Shown: positions 46,201-58,319, counted from the stretch's first letter. The stretch: DNA of 64,000 bases from Marsupella aquatica (GCA_973895155.1 OZ316891.1:5828001-5892000), one strand, 5' to 3'. Made by a program: numbers and translations. The notes: generated by a model not told the origin, from the sequence alone.

Positions 46201-46674
46201 CTAAGTGTGAAGAGCAAACAAGCGGACATGCAACCAATAATCTAGGTGAGAGGCTCTAGGAGCAAAGAGCAGCCTGGCAGAAGGGAAGGGGGTACCGAGG
46301 TGGTTGGCAAGGGTGATGATATCATCTAGGTTCCATAAATTTATTGGCTGATGGATCGAAGATACGATTGAGAGCCCGCACGGATAATTGAACTTAGCAG
46401 CGCGCAGCACATACTGGTGCCATACTTGAAGACAAACACGAATGTAGGGAGTATCTCGATCTAGCAGCAGCGCTGGTGCCCTCTGGTGCCATACCAGCCT
46501 TAACTTTGTACTCAAGAAATGGGATCCTATGGACTTCTGGATTTGGGACCTCAAAGCTGAGAGCTGCGCCATCTGTAGAAAAGTATAGTGGGTCCTTTGC
46601 GCTGAGTGACAGGCTAGTTTATCTACAACAATCAACAGTGCCAAGTGACTAATTGCAACTATATATATGCTCAA
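46201..46674 (-). pseudogene. Open frame of unknown origin, possibly LINE-derived
   Basis: 157 open codons; the first ATG is about 34 codons in. The sequence includes QIQKSIGSHFLSTKLRLVWH, RDTPYIRVCLQVWHQ and INLWNLDDIITLANHLGTPF. The Trp-spaced pattern is reminiscent of the C-terminal region of plant LINE ORF2 proteins, but I cannot confirm it. A related diverged stretch lies at about 46100-46170. No reverse transcriptase catalytic motif is present. Confidence 0.25.
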
Positions 46675-47159
46675 TTATATAATGTCCATTCCCATATGCA
46701 TTGTATCTCTCTGCGGCTGAAGAGGCGAGTGATACAAGTGTCTCTACATAATAGCAAAAGGGAGCTTGCACAGATTGATCGAGTATGTAGACCCAAGTAC
46801 TAGGTGTCAAGTCTGGTTCCTTCAATACTGTTGGCTATGGTACGTGCCTTAAGACCGTTATCAGGAAATTGGTTTCTGAGTACACCGTCCACATAATATA
46901 ATAGCACAAGAACTTGTCTTGGGTTTCATTTGTCTTCTTCAGGGCTAGGAAGGGACAGTCACATTTGGAGATGAAGAAGTCAGTAATTTCCCCTTGTGAC
47001 ATGACATCGATCATACTATTTGTCATATTAATTATAACGTACTACTGTGTTCTGAAATTGTTTGCCTCAATTTATAAGGTTTTTTCCCTGGCGTCTACCC
47101 AAGCTATCCAAGTTTTGTATAGACGAGCCTGAATGCCCATTTTTTGAATTCAAATGGAA
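46675..47159. other. Gene-free interval in the loop
   Basis: Short overlapping open stretches on both strands, nothing recognisable. Confidence 0.35.
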
Positions 47160-47340
47160 ATCAGGACAACAAGCATGCATGATTATCATTTGACATACAT
47201 CATATCCATTCATGAGTCTTTCCATCCATACAGTGGGGCCATAAAATTATGGTCTAGAGGCTTCACTCTGGAAACCTAAACCCCAACTCTAGTTTGGGGT
47301 TTGCACTTTATAAATATTAAGATGTTGTTTGATGCTGTTG
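47160..47340 (-). repeat. Dispersed repeat, copy 3 (inverted)
   Basis: The reverse complement aligns with 16690-16835 over its whole length (AGAGTGAAGCCTCTAGACC core, ATATGATGTATGTCAA end). Confidence 0.6.
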
Positions 47341-47644
47341 TAAGTATAAATTTCTCTGTGTTGGTCAAGTGCAAGCTAGAAGGGTAATAAAGGAGGCACA
47401 AAGGACTAGCTCAAAAAGGAGAGGGAAAGGACTAGGAATGCCATTAAAATTTAGTTGAGCACATTGCCAAAAAGGTTAAGCACGCTTCCAAAAGATTTGG
47501 GACACTTAAAAAATGTTGTGTACACTTCCAAAAAGATTGGGCACACTTGCAAGATCTAACCTTTCAATCTCATCAAAACAATCCTTACCATTCCATGTAA
47601 CATTTTGGTCTTTTTGTCCTCTAGTGATTATTTTGAATATGAAC

Positions 47645-47933
47645 CTCGGGGGTTTCACTTCCACAAAAATGGCACATCACGTGTGACGGAGGATAGGGTC
47701 GTTTTATTGGTTTGAAGGGAAGATTTAAGAATTTTTGTAGAAGAACAAGAGTGTCTTTTAAATTCAATTTTGAGACTTATAAGAACATTAGGGTCTTTCT
47801 AACCAAATATATTCCAAGAATATTCCAACTTTATAGGGATTGAATTTTTTTTTTTTTTTAACATTTTAGGGGGTCCGAGGCCTAAAAACGTCGCAAGGGA
47901 TGGGGGAGGCATCCATATAGTGAGACCCCCGAG
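47645..47933 (-). mobile_element. hAT-like MITE, second copy
   Basis: 289 bp with terminal inverted repeats CTCGGGGGTTTCACT and CTCGGGGGTCTCACT (14 of 15 match). It is flanked by ATATGAAC (47637-47644) and ATAAGAAC (47934-47941), an 8-bp target duplication with one mismatch. Inverted relative to 14985-15269 and about 85% alike. Older than that copy, judged by the decayed target duplication. Non-coding. Confidence 0.85.
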
Positions 47934-48931
47934 ATAAGAACCCATGTACTTTTTGTGGAGAAAATGGAGATCCTTTTAGCCCGGGTACACAACTCTTGTA
48001 TAATAGCAGGGGTCTACATTTTTATATGGACTAAAAATTAGTTATGAGAAAAATTAAAATTTGGAAAACTTGGGTTTGTTGTGCAGTTAGTTTTGTGTTT
48101 TGATGACTTGTGAAATATAAGATCTAGAAGTCTATTGCAACTTCAGGCATTTAGCAATTATCTAGTCAGTCTTTCAGAATGCCCCTAATGAAGCCTACAT
48201 CTAGTTTGGAACTATCTACACAAAGTGCAGTTTATACATGTGTGTCACAATAATAAGTTTTGGCACATACAAGCTTCTTATTTGGAGAGAAGCACAAATA
48301 TGCAAAGAGATGTTGAAACTTATGCTATAAATTTGACCTACTTTGGAACCATTTCATCCTTGATCATGCCTTTTGGAGTAAAGGCTGGGAATTAACCACC
48401 AATCAATAATTTCACTAATTCTGAAAATTCTTTTTTCCAAAGTGGCTCGGTGAAATTTCCAAATAGTATAGATCAATTGTCCAAAACTTGGAACTGGAAT
48501 TTCCAGAACATTGTTTCAAGTTTCCTAAAGTCCAATCAAAATTTCCAAATCCATGTAGTCCTGCATGTCTGTAGCATTCACTTTTGGCATAAGAATTTGG
48601 TGGAGATATGTCACACATGACCGGGCACATGACTAATATCACAGAATCAAGGCTTTGAAATTAAATGCACTATTTCATTATTAGTCACTAACAGGCATAG
48701 AGAAGTCCATAACATTTCTATAAGTCCTTGTAATAGAGCGCTATGAATATCCTAGAACATCCCATCAATTATGTTGTACAAATCTCCAACTTCCTACATA
48801 ATGATCCTAGAATGTCCCTCACTCTAGGCTCTATAATACATATTTGAGCAAGTAACTTTACTTTATGACTTAGTTATTAACCTTTTTATCTCGGTTGCAA
48901 GCTAGCGTCTCTAGGAAACAAGTTTTTAAAA
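47934..48931. other. Gene-free AT-rich interval
   Basis: No supportable open frame or element end. Confidence 0.35.
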
Positions 48932-49310
48932 TTAGAAGCAAGGTCCATAGTTTTTGAACTTCCCAAACAAATCCCCACTTACTTGCGTATATGGGCCAGA
49001 ATGACCATCAAGTAGAGCCTTTGCCATGTCATTGATGTTATGTTCACTCAAATCCTCCATCGATGGACCACATTGCACAATATTCCTTACATCCCAAGAA
49101 ATCTTGTCTGCCGTGTGATCAATCAAGGACGGTAAAATTATCCCTAATGCCAACAACTTGGTGCCCCAAGATTAAGTGAGTCCCACAAAGATAGTGCACG
49201 CTCACTAAAGATGCCAAATTAGTGGTTTGCATGAGAGCCATGGGATTGATAAAGACATGATGCAAAGTGGATGCCAAACTGTGCATGTTTGTTGTTGATA
49301 CAACAAACAA
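48932..49310 (-). pseudogene. Decayed coding fragments, family not recognised
   Basis: Two minus-strand open stretches in different frames abut at 49119-49156. The first reads STLHHVFINPMALMQTTNLA then SLVSVHYLCGTHLILG. The second reads LALGIILPSLIDHTADKISW then IVQCGPSMEDLSEHNINDMA. The continuity of globular-looking sequence across a frame change suggests a frameshifted gene fragment. I cannot name a family. Confidence 0.3.
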
Positions 49311-49715
49311 TTAATTAAAGACATCCCCCAAACCATGCACTAAACACGCTCATAAGACTGTGTCTCAGTTATTGGACATGGTGGCCAGGTGGGCACTATG
49401 GCAGAATAGAGTAATCATCAGGGTAATCATTAGAGATCTATGGTTCTCAATGCGGAAGGCAAACAAAGAATCTTCCTTGAGAATGCTGTATAGAACGTGT
49501 GGGAAGATGGAGGTAGCCAGATACCTGCTAAGAGCTTGTCAGGTGAAGGTTATGCACATTGTATTATCGATCCAGGGGCTTTGGGTTTACATATGACATG
49601 TTTGTTGACTTGTGCAACTCCTTATCAAACATTTTTCAAACATGTGTGTTAATCTGAATGAAGTTCAGCCCAAGTACCCCATCAATTTTTGAGGTATTAC
49701 ATACTCTAAATCCCT

Positions 49716-49970
49716 GGGTGCCACCTCAGACACATGCATGAACGCCTCCAATTAGACTACATCCTCGAAATACCCCAGAAATACCCCCACACAAGTGGGA
49801 TATGGACCATCCTCACATAAGGGAATTGGATGGTGTGCATAAATTGGATGGTTGCAATACACATTATCCAGAATAAATGCATGGGTGCCATCTAGACACC
49901 TGGGTGCCTCCAACTAGACCACATCCCAAAATACCCTCAAAAATACCCCCAGCGGTATCACTAGATATGT
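49716..49970. repeat. Imperfect tandem duplication, about 167-bp period
   Basis: GGGTGCCA at 49716 and 49883 is followed in both copies by GACAC, GCCTCCAA, TAGAC, ACATCC and a run of AAATACCCC. Confidence 0.55.
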
Positions 49971-50799
49971 AGGTTGAAGACACCATTTAGTGGATGATAA
50001 TGGGAGAAAAACACACCATTCAAGAATCACCCTGGCCGCACTAAAGTGGAATGGTTGTACATAGGGTAAATTGCCTGGAAGTACATAGGGGAAAGATTGA
50101 AATACACAAAATGTAATATTAATTATAGCCTCGTACATGTGGGTTTACATAGGTGATTTGGCAGGAATCCCTACTTCTTTGTTATCAAACAATGAATTCC
50201 CAGCAAAATATTGGGAAATTCCCTGCACTAGTACCATGCATACCCTCCTAGTGTTTATGATATTATTTATCAGGTGTTGTGAGATGACATTCAAATTTGG
50301 ATTGATGGAAGTCTATATATTTAACAAACATACTATATGTCGGTAATAATCATCAAACATTCTAGCATTAATTTTAGACTTTGAAGCTTTCCTTATACAT
50401 GTCCTTCCAACTGGACTTCAAACACACTTGAAAGTACTTGTCATGCCATAGGTCCTAATCATTTCAGAACTCAAAATGACTTCAAAACATGCATAATGTT
50501 ACTTAGACAATTAAACTTTATCACCTTGTAGCCTACCTTAGTCCTTGACACTTGTGGATAGACAGATCGAAGTAAGGAAGTGGTGCGTTAGGCCTTAAAT
50601 ACCTAGTTAGTCTTTCCCTATAACCCACCATTTGGCCCTGAGGGAGGAAGGAAGGAATGACTTACTGAATTATGGGCTACACAACCCAATTTCATGGGTA
50701 TCATAGTGGGGGAATCATTAAATTTCATGTATTAATTTAAGATTGAATAAAAATATCCAGGACATATTAACGGGGTTTTGCTGCCCCCACCACTCCCGA
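49971..50799. other. Gene-free AT-rich interval
   Basis: Nothing recognisable. Confidence 0.35.
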
Positions 50800-51189
50800 T
50801 TAGAAATTGACCAAACGGCTCAGATTTTGCCAAAGATTCTTGGAGATTGAAGCGCTGGCTTCTTTGAAAGCGGATGGAACAGGCCGGGAACAGGCCCTGA
50901 ATACTGCTACAGTACCTTCCTCAACAGCTCCGGGATGTAAGTATATAGTCTGAATGAATTTGACACAAAATTCGAAAGGGGCCAAATAATGCATAGTAGC
51001 TTTTTAAATGTCATCCACTTCTAGTTTGAGTGCTTGACGCTTGCCAAGTGTAGCAATAAGAGCCCGAATAAGAGGGGTAAGTTGATGGCCCTCAACTCCC
51101 ATCCTTGCTCTCCCTTTCATGCCATATCCCCCTGACAGACTAACAAATCCAGAGGTATCGGCTAACCGGGCTCTCATCCAGCCTTTCAT
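50800..51189 (-). pseudogene. Unidentified frame of about 130 codons with one stop, divergent to the transporter pseudogene
   Basis: One minus-strand frame from ATG at 51189 (MKGWMRARLADTSG) to 50800, with a single TAA at 51004-51006. Contains LTPLIRALIATLGKRQALKL and, after the stop, HPGAVEEGTVAVFRAC. The first part lies in the inverted duplication and its counterpart near 45560-45650 has diverged in frame, so selection on it is doubtful. Family not recognised. Confidence 0.25.
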
Positions 51190-51528
51190 TGTAATAACAA
51201 ATTAATTTAGAGACGAGTTGCCTGGGGCTTGTTTATTTATCCTCAAAATGGTTGGCTGCGGTATACTACAAATTAAAACTAGAAGAGACAAGTCATTTCC
51301 TGTTGTTGTTTGCGTGTCATACAAATCAATCATGACCTTATCCTAACTAGGTGGTAAAGACGACACGACTTAGTTAGTCAGCAATACATTTTCTCATCCG
51401 TGTGTCAGCTGAATCGTGAGTTACTGAGTAGAATTCCTCATCCTTGTGTTAGCCGATACAATCGTGTGTAACAAGTCAGTAATAAGCACTTCGGGAGCCG
51501 TTCACCATATATATCTCAGCTTCAGCGC

Positions 51529-51537
51529 TATATAAGG
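51529..51537 (+). promoter_or_regulatory. TATA box of the transporter pseudogene
   Basis: TATATAAGG about 240 bp upstream of the ATG, conserved with 45226-45234. Confidence 0.6.
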
Positions 51538-51768
51538 ACTTTGAGAAGCAAACATACTCATTCTTTCCATCTTGTTTCTCTTTTGTCTCAGCAAGCTATC
51601 TGTTCCGTGTCTCCATTTTTCTTGCGCCTTCAGCTGAGGGTGTCTCCTTAATTCCTGGAGGCATTTCCTTTGTTTGTGAGCTGATAGTGGGGGGAACCTG
51701 ATAGTGGGGCTTTCGTGTGTACTCTTTGTTCCAGTAGCTTATTCGTTGAAGTGGTCCAAATAGACATC

Positions 51769-53135
51769 ATGGCTGGTGGTTTGCCTGTCTCTACAAAGCC
51801 GTTAGCCGCAGGGTTTCTCAAGGGTAGAGCTCTCATCTTCCCTCTCTTCCTTATTATCTCTCTCTTCTTTCTTTGGGGTTTCTCGATGTACTCAACAAGC
51901 ACTTCCAGGTAGTTCTGAATATCACCAAACTCCAATCCACAGGTCTTCAAGTGGTCTACTTTGGTGGAGGATACCTAATCTTCTCACCAATTGCAGCTGC
52001 GGTCATGAAGCGGAAGGGTTACAAAGTCACTATTCTTATGGGTTTGTGCCTTTACTCTCTCGGGGCCATCTTCTTCTGGCCCACGGCTCACTTCAGCACA
52101 TACAGCCACAGATTGATGTCCTTTGCTGGCTTTTGTGTGTGCACTCTTGTCATTGCTTGTGGCCTTGCAACTCTCGAGACTGCAGCCAATTCATATGCAG
52201 TGGTAATTGGTGATCCGGCATCTGCCTCTGCTAGGCTACAATTTTGTCAGTCATGGAACGGTTTGGCTTCCTTCATCGGCCCCTTGATTGCCTCGAAGTT
52301 CTTCTTCAGCGGAGCAAATGCAAACAATCTGGTCAACGTTCAGTTTGTCTATCTCGCTGTGGCCTGTGCTGGTGTTGCCATTGCAGTTCTCTTCTTGGTA
52401 ACCAAGCTCCCTGAAGTCTCAAATGAAATGTTGGAGTCTTCTACTGTTGAGAGCTTTGCTACGAATGAGTTTGGCGAGGAGATCAGCCAAGGCCCTATCT
52501 GGAAGCAGTACAACATGATCTTTGGCTTCATTGCTCAGTTTTGTTATGTGGGAGCTCAAGTCACTGCTGCCTCGTTCTTTATCAACTACGCTACCGAGAA
52601 TGCAAGCTTCACCTCGTCTAAGGCCTCCAACTTGTTGTCGTATGCTCTCATGACCTTCACGGTGGGCCGATTTATAGCCACAGCACTGGCAACTATATTC
52701 CAGGCAGATTTTTTGCTCATGGTTTATGCTTCCGCAGCCATTGCATTCAACGCTTACGTTTGCGTAGGCTCTGGGCAAGCGGCTGTGGGTATTCTGATTG
52801 CTCTATTCTTCTTTGAAGCACCCATGTATCCCACCATCTTTGCCCTGGGTACAGCAAACCTTGGTAGGCACACCCGCAGCGCAGCTGGTATCTTGGTCAT
52901 GGGCGTCTCTGGTGGCGCAGTCTTTCCTCCAATTCAAGGTGCCATTGCAGATCGAAACACCACCAAAATTTCCTACCTGGTTCCCTTGGTCGGTTTCATC
53001 TACGTCCTCTGCTATGTGACCTTTCACTGGTCCAACCATGGAAGGCACATTCTGCGAGTCAAGGAGGTTTCCGCACCTGATGTTACTAGTGTTGCACCAG
53101 TCCAACAAGAACAGTCTGGAGACTCTCTTCCTTGA
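51769..53135 (+). pseudogene. FHS-family sugar transporter, copy with 13-bp deletion
   Basis: Near-identical to the gene at 43599-44999 in the opposite orientation. The ATG at 51769 (MAGGLPVSTK) opens a frame that reads to FFLWGFS and then shifts, because 13 bp present in the other copy are missing near 51884. The lost bases lie between short CTTCTCG-like direct repeats. The rest of the frame (about 415 codons, through EVSAPDVTSV to the stop at 53135) is open. The deletion removes the end of helix 1 immediately before the Asp equivalent to FucP Asp46. No ATG restores the frame until after helix 2 (VMKRKGYK). I infer a recent pseudogene. An assembly error would be the main alternative. Confidence 0.88.
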
Positions 53136-53959
53136 GCCGATGAAGGCTAGCAGCACATTAAGTGTACCTACTCGGAACCAGTAGATGTTTTCGAAGTGCA
53201 CTTGATTAATTAATTGTAGGAATCAGGCTGTACATAGCTTTGCTTTTTGTGTATATTTTCGATGGGATGGAAGCTGCATGTAATGCAGTGGACTTGGAGA
53301 TGGATGCACCAGAATTAGATGGCTATCACTCTCCAGTTTTTTAGGGTATTCAATTCAAAAACATACCGCGGCTTTTTTTTTATGTTCACTTTTGTCAACC
53401 TGAGACAGAATTGGCATGCTAGCTCGATCCGGGGCAGGGCTCGATCGACCTAATGTATACAACGCAAGTTTCAATACATAAATTATCCGTGCGTTTCCGC
53501 AAACCTAATAGTCGATCAGATGTCACAAGCTTCTAAAATCAATTGTAAAAGTCATTTCACATCCCAATTAATATATGAGAACTTGCATGATCTCTGAACT
53601 TTGCCTTCACTTAGTCCTCGGGGTCACCACTCCCTTCGTGGCACATTCTTCAGGGTGCGACTCTCATCATTGCCTCTCCTCAGACTCCAGTATTACATAT
53701 GGATAGGCATATATTGTTGAAAGGTCCCACTGCTCGAGATCGACTTTGCCACCAGCTAGTCAGTATTTGGGTTACTCGGGTTGATTTCTGGTAGCTTTTG
53801 CAGTTCTTGCCGATTGTGTTGGATGTTGGTCGTACTTTTCTGTTGGTGTGAGCCTTGTCCTTTGTGACATTGACTGCTTTTCATCCACCAGGGAATCAAC
53901 TTGAGCTTCAATTGCTTTGTGGATATGCTAGTGCTGCCAATCACAAGGCAAAACTGTCA

Positions 53960-54230
53960 TGTCCCCATCAAATTTATCCTACCATATGTGGGCCTTTTAG
54001 CTAGTTTATTAATGTTGGCGTTTCTAAATCCTACCTACAAAAACGAAAATCCTAGAGGATTTGTATGTTCCCTGGTAATAAGTGGGGTTTGCCAAATCCC
54101 TCGTGTTCATCTAGGGATTTGTACACTTACCTACAAACACCAAAACTGCCCAGAATCTATAAATAATGTCAATGAGTTCTAAATGGGTAATGATGCATGA
54201 AATGGATGCTTGCACTCTATTACAAAATTT
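53960..54230 (+). repeat. Dispersed repeat shared with 58320-58610
   Basis: Collinear with 58320-58610, about 75% alike by eye (TTATCCTACC, GGATTTGTAT, AGTGGGGTTTG, TTACCTACAAACAC, TGGATGC in the same order). Confidence 0.75.
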
Positions 54231-55599
54231 CCGACATTGCTATATGATTGCTATATATGATCAAACCATTGTTAGGTTATTTTTTCCATGTTTTTTAGCA
54301 TCAATTACAGTTTTAATGTACTCTTACAATAAGACATTTATCAGAATAGTTACCCTATGGATGATTTCCAAACCCCTTTTGCCAAAAAATAATCCTTGCT
54401 TTTGATTTATTTGTTTTACCCCTTTTAGAGAAAAGTCAGGTTAGATATAAAGCCAATCCCCAACAATGGCGGTCCGAGACATAAGTATTGCAATGGCTTT
54501 TTTCGCAAAGCCTTTGATCTGGCTGCAGTTGGCTCGTTTCTTAAGTTTGTGTTCAGTCTTTAAGACGCCCAAGCACTTAACACTCTGTCAGGGAATTGAA
54601 CATTGATCGAATGTTCAGTGAACACTGGACAGCCTTCCAAGCAGAGTAAACCCATCTAAACCCACCACTCTAGAAATGTACAAATTATTGGCCACAACAT
54701 TTACGGAGGAGCTAGGCCGAGCTGTGCTCCCCCTCTTGAAGACAAAGACAATACACAGCCGGGAGTAAAAAACTAGCTGAACACGCTGAGGTCCACGTGT
54801 AGAGCCGAGAGTTTCAAAATACGCACAATACAGCACAATACACTGAGACTGAGAGCACGGGCAGTTGTGTCTGCATGATCGAGAAGAACAAGTTCCAATC
54901 CAATAGGTTCAAAGCTTCTGCACTACATAGCTCAATATATAGTAGGAGTTCATTCACTTCAATTTCTCCAGAGTGCAGTCTCGATGAAGCCCACTAAAGC
55001 ATGTGACAACAAAACAGCGAGCAGAATATAAGTCGATCAATTCAATCATTCATCCAACATGATTGCCATGACCAACAAGGATATCAACTCACAAGTGGGG
55101 GAGCACTTCGGGACTCTTAGTGCCTCCCTGGCCTTCAACGTCATAGAATTCCAAACCCAACAGATTCCCTAGCTTGAAGCTGCAACAGCTCCATCCACCA
55201 AATTTTTGTAAGCTTTGACAGTAAACAACTAGTCTCGATCAATACAGCCACTGAATTGCCAGCAGCCTGTCCATAGCCGGCTGAAAAACCAAGTAGCAAA
55301 GCAAAAAAATTTGAATAACATTTGGAGGCCAATACAGCACACAGCATCGAGCAGAGCACCAAACACATAGCAGCAAATTAAAACAAGCAGCACCGAGCAC
55401 AAGCCCCAGCAGCCCGAGGCCAAATTGCTCCAAACTACCTAAGGCCAAAATAGTACAAAACACCGAGCAAAAAGAGCAGGCAAAACCAAGGCTGAATCCT
55501 ACCAAGCATGGTCCAAAGGAGAGAGCCCGAGCAGCCTACGGCCAAAAGAATAGCTAGCACAAAGAGGACCGAGCAGTAGCGAGAATGAGAAGACCACCA

Positions 55600-55705
55600 A
55601 GCAGCAGCAGCACTGAGCAGCTCGCATCCAGCAGCATCATGCAAGCAGCTCGCAGCATCCAGCAGCATCATGCAAGCAACTCGCAGCATCCAGCAGCATC
55701 GATCC
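55600..55705. repeat. CAG-rich 35-bp tandem repeat
   Basis: Three units around CAGCTCGCAGCATCCAGCAG followed by CATCATGCAAG. It produces an open frame of Ser/Gln/Ala (55585-55932) that is probably not a gene. Confidence 0.75.
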
Positions 55706-57237
55706 AGCTGCGCCTAGGGAGCCCCACAGCAAGCTCCCCACTGAAGTTCAGCCCCATCGCGAGCTCTCTCTCCACACACCACATCTATCTGAGCAGCATC
55801 CAGCAGCAACGAGTTCTGATCAAGCAAGTGACTCGGGCCAAGGACAGTGAGAGCACATGCACTCTTGAGCATGGACTTACATCAAGTAGTGACTCGATCC
55901 GAGCACCGTTGCGAGAGACAGAGAGACAGTGAGAGCACAGCTGGAGCATGAACTAACGTCGAGCAGCGAGTAGGTACGTAGCTTTTAGCATTGAAAGATG
56001 CACCTTTTGTACACTTCTAAAGACCTCTGACTACTACTTTTATGGGCCATACCACAATGATCTGTCACTACAGAATTGCAGCTGATTATGGAGAGACTCT
56101 AGTTCCTGAAGGACCTGCTAGCTTCGGGTTTAGAATTTGGGTTAGGTCTAATCCCTAAACCTAAACCAAACTTTAAACCATATATAGTCCCCGCTACTTT
56201 CTAACCAACAGATAGCTCAAAGGGTATCCCTCTAAGGTATTCACAATGGTTGTACGTAGCAGCCCTGCAACTTCTTTTCAAGTCTTGCATATGCATCTTC
56301 ATTACGGTACCTGAAACAGGTTGCTTTAGGCTTCGGCCAGTAGTATGGTGTAGGTCTCAAACCAAGAACATGAGTGCTCTTGCAATGAATTATCCTTCAA
56401 TTTCTTAGCGCTTTGTCGCAACCATTTTATTGCACCCAAAAAACTACTATACAACGATTTCCTCTATGCTTACCTCTGCAACCAAAATAAACTCGTTGTT
56501 ACAGATGCGGAGAGGAATTAAGATGTCACTGGTCATGCACTCCAAGTAATCTGAACCCGCACCATCCTTTGACACAGTAGACGCGCATGTTGAGTTCCTC
56601 CCCCAGTGTCAGGCAGGATAATATATATTGTAATCTCAGGAGACATGGAGAATTGCAGGTGTGATCTCCAAAAATAATCAATCATTGTAACCAACCAGAG
56701 GATAATCGGAGAGGCTTGGGGGCCAAATGGAGCAATTCTAGAGGATGTTGCTGCTGAGTAATTTTCTTTACACTTACTACATGCCCGAGTATGTGACTAT
56801 TGTATAATAGACAAGGGTCTACATTTTAATATGGACTAAAGACTTGAATTTTAAAAAAAATAATTTAAAACAACTTTGGTTTTCCACTTTTATAATGTTT
56901 GAAGCCATATAAAAGGTTTGGTTTTCTTATTTTCCACATAACAGAAAATATTCCTAAACTTGTTGTAATTTTTATTAAAATATTTTGCATATTTCAATAA
57001 AAATCCCCCAAAGCTGGCTAGTTTGGTTGTAGACCCCTGTATTAAAAAACCATACACTTTGGTTTTGATCAACTTTTTCCATATCAAAACAAGTTCAATT
57101 TTTTAAAGTTACATTTTAGTTTGGATTATTTAATTTAATAGACTAAATTTAGGGTTTATAAATTAATAAAATTATGATGAGCTTCTCAACCGCTTAAAAC
57201 TAGGCTTGACGTTGGGTAATTTGGGGGGGGGGGGCTC

Positions 57238-57488
57238 TGTTGTCCTGCCGAAACTACATATGCCTCGAGATTATATTCATGGGAACACATAAGAGAGCTT
57301 AATTGAACTCTAAGCCCATCAGTCGTACCAAGGTTCCATAGTGTAAGCTCTTGTCATCTCTCAAGTAGCTCTATAATAATGAGCCTTAGTTTCACTTATT
57401 CTAGCAAGCACCACTTAGGATATAGTGTGCAATGAACTTAGTTAGCCTAGCTACACTTATATTATAACCCTAGACGTAAGAGTAAACA
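57238..57488 (-). repeat. Old LTR relic of the same Copia family
   Basis: Collinear with the Copia LTR: GGGAACACATAAGAGAGCTT, GAACTCTAAGCCC, GTGTAAGCTCT, CTCTCAAGTAGCTC, AATGAGCCTT, GATATAGTGTGCAA and CCTAGACGTAAGAGTAAA occur in order. It lacks the 18-bp array and parts of the 5' third. No internal region or target duplication is visible, so it is a decayed solo LTR or fragment. A run of 12 G precedes it (57223-57234). Confidence 0.82.
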
Positions 57489-58074
57489 ATGTAAAATTAT
57501 ATTTTAATAGTTTTCTCCAATTGGAACTAGTAGACATAAATTTTCTTCCAATGTGTGTGATCCGTAGTTCATTGATTTGGAGTGCATCATATCTACAGTC
57601 CACTTGATAGTGAATCCACCATGCCCAACCTGAGTCTTCCAATTGCATCCAAATCCCGATCCAAATGATGCAATTGCTCTGTATGATTTTGCCAAAAACA
57701 AAATTGTTTAATCATAATATAGAGTAAGTAGATTCCAATGTTATTTCATGTATCTTTCAAGTATGTGATTGCTATGAAAGGATTTTGAACCCGACCGCAA
57801 TATTTCTAGGTGATTATAGTTATTGATGGATCAGATTAGATTGACTACAACGTAATTGTCTGCGTGCTACGTCGGGGGGTTCACCTTATGAAACTGTTGT
57901 ATACCATGTGCAAACGCCCCTATTTAATCACTCTCTCAAACAAGAATAGGAAGCTCCGGGGGAAGCTCAAAAAACTCACCAATCATTTATTGACAGGTGG
58001 CAAGCAATGAATCATGTGATGACAATTGACACATTTTGAATTGTTACCCCCTTATTTCCTCGTTACTTTTAAGT
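57489..58074. other. Gene-free interval
   Basis: Nothing recognisable apart from a GTCGGGGGGTTCACC motif near 57872 that could be the left end of a diverged MITE relative ending at 58155. Confidence 0.35.
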
Positions 58075-58155
58075 ACTTCCCTAAAATGAATAAAACGCCC
58101 CTTACTTCGTTCGCACATGCATGATGTCAACATTTGTGGAAGTGACCCCCCCGAG
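58075..58155 (+). mobile_element. Terminal relic of the hAT-like MITE family
   Basis: About 80 bp matching the right end of 14985-15269 (AATAAAACG, TTCGTTCGCACATG, TTTGTGGAAGTGA, CCCGAG). No target duplication identified. Confidence 0.55.
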
Positions 58156-58319
58156 AGTGAGTGTACTTTCAACATATATTAAGTTTGGAGTTCGTCAGTT
58201 GAGAGATACAAGATTTTAGTAGATATAAATGAAACGTCACATGGTCAATTGGATATAAAACCATTATAATGAAAGAGTTAAAATCTTGCCTTATGAAAAT
58301 GTGAATTGCATGCTTCCCA

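Larger units (their letters stand above)
53866..56015. other. Insertion of about 2.15 kb in the right arm
   Basis: Absent from the left arm: the left flank GCCTTGTCCTTT and right flank CTAAAGACCTCTG adjoin directly there. CCTTTGT and CCTTTTGT at the two junctions might be a target duplication. Contains the dispersed repeat at 53960-54230, and a more GC-rich CAG/GAG-rich part (54600-55990). No transposase or LTR pair seen; it may be composite. Confidence 0.65.
51085..56640 (+). repeat. Large inverted duplication, right arm (interrupted)
   Basis: Counterpart of 42070-45650 in opposite orientation. It is about 2 kb longer because of an insertion between about 53866 and 56015 that is absent from the left arm. 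Loop between the arms about 5.4 kb. Confidence 0.9.

Noticed and set aside
55141-55689. Overlapping Leu/Cys-rich minus-strand frames
   Set aside because: Reverse reading of a CAG/GAG-rich low-complexity stretch; three frames open at once.
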